This document shows, piece after piece, positions 58,901 to 64,000 of a DNA stretch of 64,000 nt. A model generated the notes under the pieces. It was not told the DNA's origin, ran no database searches, and worked only from the letters and a program-made list of their open reading frames with translations. Position numbers and translations under genes: made by a program. Source of the stretch: Amyloporia xantha (Eukaryota > Basidiomycota > Agaricomycetes > Polyporales > Adustoporiaceae); contig JAYKKR010000027.1 in NCBI GenBank assembly GCA_036971615.1, positions 372,001 to 436,000 on the forward strand, given 5' to 3'. The stretch's first letter is position 1. Every line of letters starts with the position of its first letter.

Positions 58901-59548
58901 TGGAATAATGACTGGGACACTATGTATCCCTTTTCTGCGGTAATGGTCCATGCTTTCCGAGAAGCAAATTGAGATTCATATGCTTCATAGTTCTTGACTC
59001 CATACAAATTCGAGCTGCCCCTCAAGCCAGAATATTTGGAGGCCCTCGATCACGACTTCACGATTACAGCCGTCAATGATAAGCTTGATGCGGCTGCAGG
59101 GACTAGAACCCTGACTCTCAAGATAAATCATCCAAACATAATCTGGACATGTGAGTTTACGTCTTACTCCTGACTTCGTTGACGATGAACATGCAAATAT
59201 GTGCTAGCTATAACCTTTGATGCTCATGTCCTCAAATGGACGCTGGATAACAACCCGCCGGACGAGTATGCGCGTCACTATGTTAAGGAAGCTTCTTTCC
59301 ATGGTCACGATACGTGGTCGCTCGACCTCGTGGTCAAGATTCCAGAAGGAAACCCCGAAGCTCGTATTAGAGTGAACTACGTTGGCATCCATGAAAAGGC
59401 AATGTGGCCGGCGAAGAAGGCAGAGAAGGAACAGGGCGGAAGGGCGATGAAGCTATTCGAAGAGTTCGATGCTTGGATCGAGAGGGAGACGAGCGGGACT
59501 GTAGATGCCCTGCTCATTGGTTGTGTGGGTGGGATCACGACCGTATGA
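55993..59548 (+). CDS. vacuolar membrane protease, peptidase family M28 (Pff1-like)
   Basis: A zinc metallopeptidase anchored in the vacuolar membrane. Exon 1 (55,993-56,095) encodes MSSPSHSRWGPVRS and the first membrane helix LFLAPLIFGVPFLAYKVNY. After GLPEPI (a 17-base exon) the luminal peptidase domain follows: TGLPQLSEARILAHAKYLSE, VLVNAHLDSTLPSPGAADDA (zinc ligands His and Asp), FNNAEECLQDASHLF (catalytic Glu and ligand Glu), AVVNLEAAGTTGRELLFQAT, FSSGILLSDTDFRQFEEYMN and NSYLYHMRKD (ligand His). Several hydrophobic helices then run from about 57,740 to 58,640. A C-terminal luminal region ends with DALLIGCVGGITTV at 59,548. About a dozen short introns; no frame damage seen. Length and order match the fungal family. 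Confidence 0.92.
56096..56221 (+). other. GC-AG intron, 17-base micro-exon and second intron
   Basis: Intron 1 begins with GC (GCAAGT) at 56,096 and ends in AG at 56,161. A 17-base exon (56,162-56,178) encodes GLPEPI. Intron 2 starts with a weak GTTGAC donor and has a good branch-site CTAAC before the AG at 56,221. Only this arrangement restores the conserved sequence between the first helix and the peptidase domain. Confidence 0.7.
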
Positions 59549-60259
59549 TGCTGATGACACTGTCTTCTTTGCTTACCAATGTCTGGTCATCGACGCTACT
59601 CTGTCGGATGTGGTGCATCTGCTGACCATCTCCACACACCACGTTCGTCACTGCGAGCTTCGTGTACCAGGTTTGTATACTGTACGTAGACTGTTGATAC
59701 CATATGCATCACTACTAAATGACGTCTGTCTACTGACTTCGGAAGTCGATATCTACCGGGAGTCATTCCCAATTGCTTGTATGAACCCGTGGTGTGACCA
59801 TGCTGTTTTAATTCCTTCCTTTATGGTACCATGAAATCCTTTTCTGTGAGCTAAGCTTGAATACTTAGTCCATGCACGTGTACAATTAAGTTGCCGGGTT
59901 GGAAGTTGTGATGTCCGATGCCCAATTCTCAACATGTGACTGGGAGGAGGGTGTGAAACGGACTCTGTCTCTCCGCGGATCGGCAGGATGAGCTTGCCGT
60001 CCTCCAGCCGTTATTCATCGGAAAAATGACTACATACCGAGTCGATGATCAATCCAGACCGTTTCACCGTCTTTCAGCCTTCCCCCCTTCTGTAGGGCGT
60101 AACCCCGCGCAGGGTACGCTGGTAAAGTGAGTAGGCAGAACATGGGGTATAAGACCATCGTAGTACACCTTGCCGTACCAAGCTCACCGGTATCGTTCTC
60201 TCCATCAGGCTTCCCGTTTACGACCCACTAGCAGACTGCTAGACGAGTCACGAATCGTC
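59549..60259. promoter_or_regulatory. spacer before MFS transporter gene
   Basis: About 700 bases without a convincing frame. It contains the 3' end of the peptidase gene and the promoter and leader of the transporter gene. Confidence 0.4.
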
Positions 60260-62261
60260 ATGGAATCTGTAACGATTAATCCACAAACGGATGAAGTTGA
60301 GGATCACTTGCGGACGCCGTCGACGGACAGAAGCACCATTCACGGATCCGACGAAATTATTAGAAGTAAATCGTCTGGCGACGCTGATTTCGACTCTAAA
60401 GACGAGAAACATCCTCAAAAGGATAATGCCGACTTTGACGGGTCGTCGCCTCTTACATTTCCAGACGGTGGGCTTCGCGCATGGCTAGTTGCTCTCGGGG
60501 TACGTCCCGGTCCTAGAAATACATAATTTGATACTGAAACAGGCGCATAGGTTGGCTGTGGTATAGGCGCTACGTTTGGTTTCGTTAACGCATGGGGTGT
60601 ATGTCGCTTGAGTATAGCGTCAGCATCTTGCCCGGTGCTCATAAAATCTGTAGGTGTTCCAAGCATATTATGAGGAAACCATGCTTCCGGACACACCTCC
60701 TTCGACAATGTGCGTCTGACAGCGTTCTGACGGCAGCTATACCTCTGACTAACTGCGCCATATCATGATATGTAGAGCCTGGATCGGCTCCGTCCAGGTC
60801 TGAGCATTTACAAATTATGTCATTAGGTGTATTCTGACGGCCGTGCAGTACGCTCTTGTCTTCATCCCAGGCCTCGTATTGGGACGGCTGTTCGATATGG
60901 GATGGTTCAAGCTTCCTCTCTTCGTCGCTTCGTCGGTCCTCGTGACAGCCACATTCCTAGTAGCAGAGTGCACGGAGTTCTGGCAGCTAATTCTTTGCCA
61001 GGGTCTCGCAGTTGGTGTATGTCACTGTTCTGGCATCTATTACCTCAATGACCTCCTCTGACATCTTGATATAGTTCGCTTCCGGAGCAATCTTCGGGCC
61101 CATGATGGGCATCCTCCCACATTGGTTCCAGAAAAAGCTGGGAGTTGCGTATGGTCTGACGGCAACGGGTTCCAGTTTGGGAGGAACGCTCTTTCCGATT
61201 GCTGTACGGAATCTGATCGAAGAAGTCGGGTGGGAATCGATCATCCTGTAGGTTTTTACTTTGTGCTGATGTTGTTGCATAGATTCCCTTGGACAATGCG
61301 CATATTGGGATTCATCCTGGCCGTCCTGCTCGGAATATGTAATCTCGTACGTCAGTGTATCCTAATTTTCACCTGTCAGTGTTAAGGGTCCCATGTGACT
61401 GCTCAGACGACTGATCGCCGACTGCCTCCAAAACCGAGGCAAGGACCGTTCATTAATCTGCGCGCCTTCAAATCACCGGCCTATGCAATCTACTCCGTTT
61501 CAGCACTCATGAATTTCCTTGGACTGTACACTGTTAGTTCCTTATACTCATCACTGCCTGCAGCAATTGTAGTAAGCTCCGGTCTGATAGGTCTTGACAT
61601 ACATCGACGTTAGTGCTGCCGCGAACGGTATCCCCGAAAATCTGTCCTTCTACCTTCTACCTATCGCAAACTCGGGTTCGCTTTTCGGACGGATCGCAGG
61701 CGGCTTCATGGCTGATCGCATTGGTAAGCTGGCAAAATCTTGCATTCTGTCGGTTTAATAATCTTGAAGCGTAGGCCCACTCAACACCATCATCCCTGCG
61801 AATGCTATAGCAGGAATTATGACTTATGCGTGGCCATACGCTGGCTCCGTTGGAGGATATGTTGTCATTGCTATCTTATATGGGTATGTAGCTTGATGCC
61901 CTTTTTACGTGTTTGCGCGTTGATCTTCCAAAATCATAGGATGTCGTCGGGAGTTTATGCGTCGCTCGTTGCATCGCCCATTGTCCCCATGGGAGAGAGG
62001 TGGGACGTCGGGACCCGCGTCGGTATGGCTTTTACGCTGTTAGCGCTTGGTGCTCTCGCAGGCCCACCAATCTCCGGTGCCATCAACGACGCCACGGGCA
62101 CTTACACTGCCGTCGGATTTTACGCAGGTGGGTCCGTCTACCTGCAGCGATGTGCAAAACTTGACATGTGGTTCATAGGTAGCACAATTGAAGCCGGTGT
62201 GCTTTTGCTGCTGATCTGCAGATACTTTGTCTTGAAGGGGAAGTTGTGGGGAAAGTGTTGA
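60260..62261 (+). CDS. MFS transporter, monocarboxylate-transporter-like (MCT/MCH) family
   Basis: A twelve-helix plasma or organelle membrane transporter of the fungal MCT-like group. The hydrophilic N-tail MESVTINPQTDEVEDHLRTP leads to the family entry motif FPDGGLRAWLVALG, then VGCGIGATFGFVNAWGVFQ, YALVFIPGLVLGRLFDMGWF, GPMMGILPHWFQKKLGVAYG, LTATGSSLGGTLFPI, a cytosolic loop with DRRLPPKPRQGPFINLRAFK, the second half TYIDVSAAANGIPENLSFYL, GSLFGRIAGGFMADRIG and a C-terminus RYFVLKGKLWGKC. Introns interrupt it about ten times. Fungal members carry monocarboxylates, riboflavin or unknown substrates; the substrate here cannot be named. Convergent with the BTB gene. Confidence 0.9.
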
Positions 62262-62557
62262 TGTTTACCTCTAGAGTCAAAATAGGATGGATATCTCATT
62301 CAGTAAAAGATAGTGAGATATTTCTTGCATACAGCATTTTACAGCGAATATTTGCACAGCAATCATGTAGACGATCATAGAGCTCCGTTCTTTTCCTATT
62401 TTTCGCGAGTAGAAGTGTGACCAACCAAGAAAATCAGTTTCACGGCGTGTTAACTTCCGCAACACTATGACATGGATTGACGGAAGCGAAGCATCGTCTA
62501 AGTGAACTATGAAGGTGGAATGACTAGTCATGAAAACGACACTTACCACATTAACGG
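62262..62557. terminator. shared 3' region of convergent genes
   Basis: 296 bases between two stop codons that face each other. It should hold both polyadenylation sites. No conserved signal stands out. Confidence 0.35.
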
Positions 62558-63628
62558 TTAAGGGGATGTCCCGGAGACAGTGTCATCTCCCAATTCGTCT
62601 GTCGCTTTCAAGGTCTCCCAATCGGGGAGACCAAAAAGGCCAGGCAGTTTCTCCCAAATTTTAATGCGACCATTCTCTATCGAGTTCTGTATGGTGGTGC
62701 AGCAGTTAGGACATACGGGCAAGGATGGCCCGACCTCTGAAGGTTTTGCGCTGCACCACAGATGGTACGGTTCAGGACCGGCAACTTTACGCAACGTGTT
62801 CCGCGCAGCGACAGCCAACGTATTGGTATCATTCGTGGTCAGGCAATTTGGTCGGACGAAAGCGACGTCCAAGAAGGCGAGTATGTGCGTCAATTCGGCT
62901 TCAAAGAGTCGCTCGCGCCCGACGAGAAAATCGGTGCAGATGTCCCACTGCAGCGCGGGCGCAACTGCCAGCTTGCGCAGCTTCGCTAGCACGCCTGACA
63001 GTGGCTCACGGGTTGCTGCATAGTAGACGGCAGGCAGAATTACTCTGACATCCGTCTCTATCGCTAGCTCGATGTAGGATATGTACTCGTCTTCGAAAGG
63101 AGGTATGAGCCGTCCATTAGATCTGTTGCACCACGCTGTGGCCGTGGTCGGATAAGCCGTCGCGAGCAAGCCGATAGCACGCTGGCGGAAAACAGGAGCG
63201 TGATACTTGGTGCTCAAACGGAGTACAGCCGCGACGATCGGGTACTTGGTTTTGAATGCAGGACGAAAATACCTGGTTCGATCGTTCACTGATGGAATAT
63301 GTCATCAATGTCAAGGAGATGCTTACGAGAAATCGTAGATGGACTTCAAAAAGTGTTTCATATCGACCGGCGAATCTTGCAATCGCAACACTTGACAGCC
63401 TTCGTACGTCTCCACATCTGGATCTGCGGTAGCAGGCTGGGGCATGGCGAACATGTCCTTGAACACCTCGCAATGACTGGCTAAGATCGTTAGGTGGACA
63501 CGAAAGGCAGTCTTTTCCGCAACCAGGACTACACTTCCATCGCTATACCAGATATCCATACTGGGAGTGAAATCAGGTTTGGGCTGCGGGGATCCGAAAT
63601 CCTTGGGCTGTGGTCCATCGGCACCCAT
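62558..63628 (-). CDS. BTB/POZ-domain protein
   Basis: Two exons, 63,327-63,628 and 62,558-63,272, give 338 residues. The start is MGADGPQPKDFGSPQPKPDF. The BTB fold occupies the N-terminal half: DIWYSDGSVVLVAEKTAFRV, HLTILASHCEVFKDMFAMPQ, LRLQDSPVDMKHFLKSIYDF and, after the intron, SYFRPAFKTKYPIVAAVLRL. The C-terminal half has the helical AVYYAATREPLSG and a Cys cluster, CPNCCTTIQ. Agaricomycetes have very many such BTB proteins; BTB domains mediate dimerisation and often bind cullin-3 ubiquitin ligases, but no partner can be named here. The acceptor at 63,273 (AACCAG) was chosen because it keeps the conserved YFRP motif in frame. Confidence 0.85.
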
Positions 63629-64000
63629 TGTGTACAACTAGCTAGCACTACCACTGTGAAAACTGTTCAATAGGGAAGTAGACATAAAACCATTGTATAC
63701 AGCATTTACTTACGCAAATCTGGTCAAGACTATCCGCGATATGATGATCCTGACCTATAGTGACTCTTGACTGAAGAGTTGGAGTAACTTACACTATATG
63801 TACGGGTGGCGTACGTGCACCACTATTGCAGACGCTCATGTGACCACGTCGCGTCAGGTCGCGCGAACGCAGAGCCACTTGGCAGCTAATAGGGTGTTCC
63901 ACAGTAGGGTTTCCGCGCAGTTTCCGCTCAGTTTCGAGCCAGATTCCATTCTGGTTTCCGACTGCCCGAGATGCCCGAGAATCCGGCAAAGCCCGGAAAC
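63629..64000. other. BTB gene upstream region and window edge
   Basis: Promoter region of the BTB gene. The last 110 bases carry repeated GTTTCCG/CCCGAGA-type units (for example GGGTTTCCGCGCAGTTTCCG), which may be the start of another inverted-repeat element cut by the window edge. Confidence 0.35.

Noticed and set aside
63890..64000. Possible transposon end with GTTTCCG units
   Set aside because: Cut by the window edge; no partner terminus or target duplication visible.

Overview
The window is nuclear DNA of a basidiomycete fungus, almost certainly an Agaricomycete. The genes have many short introns (about 45-75 bases, GT..AG). Several families in it are basidiomycete-specific: DUF6533 membrane proteins, DUF6698, a DUF6729-type transposase-like protein, and a KDZ (Kyakuja-Dileera-Zisupton) transposase with a CxC cysteine cluster. 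All gene models were read by eye from splice signals and conserved protein motifs; no search was run.

Layout. (1) 0.7-31 kb: four DUF6533 paralogues stand in mirror order (two on the minus strand, then two on the plus strand). The outer pair lie inside long, similar inverted-repeat arms (about 0.7-5.8 kb and 25.9-30.0 kb). Between the arms are three ordinary genes: an amino acid permease (7.6-10.0 kb, +), a tRNA m3C methyltransferase of the Trm140/METTL family (11.2-12.9 kb, -), and a large Rom2-type RhoGEF with DEP, two DH, PH and CNH regions (13.4-19.7 kb, +). The last two are divergent and share a 0.45 kb promoter region. A 683-bp hAT-like MITE lies between permease and methyltransferase. 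(2) 31.5 kb: a U6 snRNA gene. (3) 32.6-51.4 kb: a mobile-element block. It holds a DUF6698 gene split by a 1.3-kb hAT-like element with an 8-bp target duplication, a DUF6729/DDE-like gene with an in-frame stop, a KDZ transposase on the minus strand, and a GC-rich tract with three uncharacterised plus-strand genes, one with a zinc-ribbon-like pattern. (4) 52-53.3 kb: a tRNA-like pol III unit and another Cys-rich uncharacterised gene. (5) 53.9-63.6 kb: ordinary genes again: NOP8-like nucleolar RNA-binding protein (+), vacuolar membrane M28 peptidase (+), a monocarboxylate-type MFS transporter (+) and, convergent with it, a BTB/POZ protein (-).

The picture is two islands of conserved genes separated by a repeat- and transposon-rich region. 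The least described parts are the GC-rich KDZ-linked gene set (43.5-51.4 kb) and the mirrored DUF6533 cluster. I saw no CRISPR array, rRNA gene or complete canonical tRNA gene. Long stretches between genes hold only decayed or anonymous sequence, as noted entry by entry.
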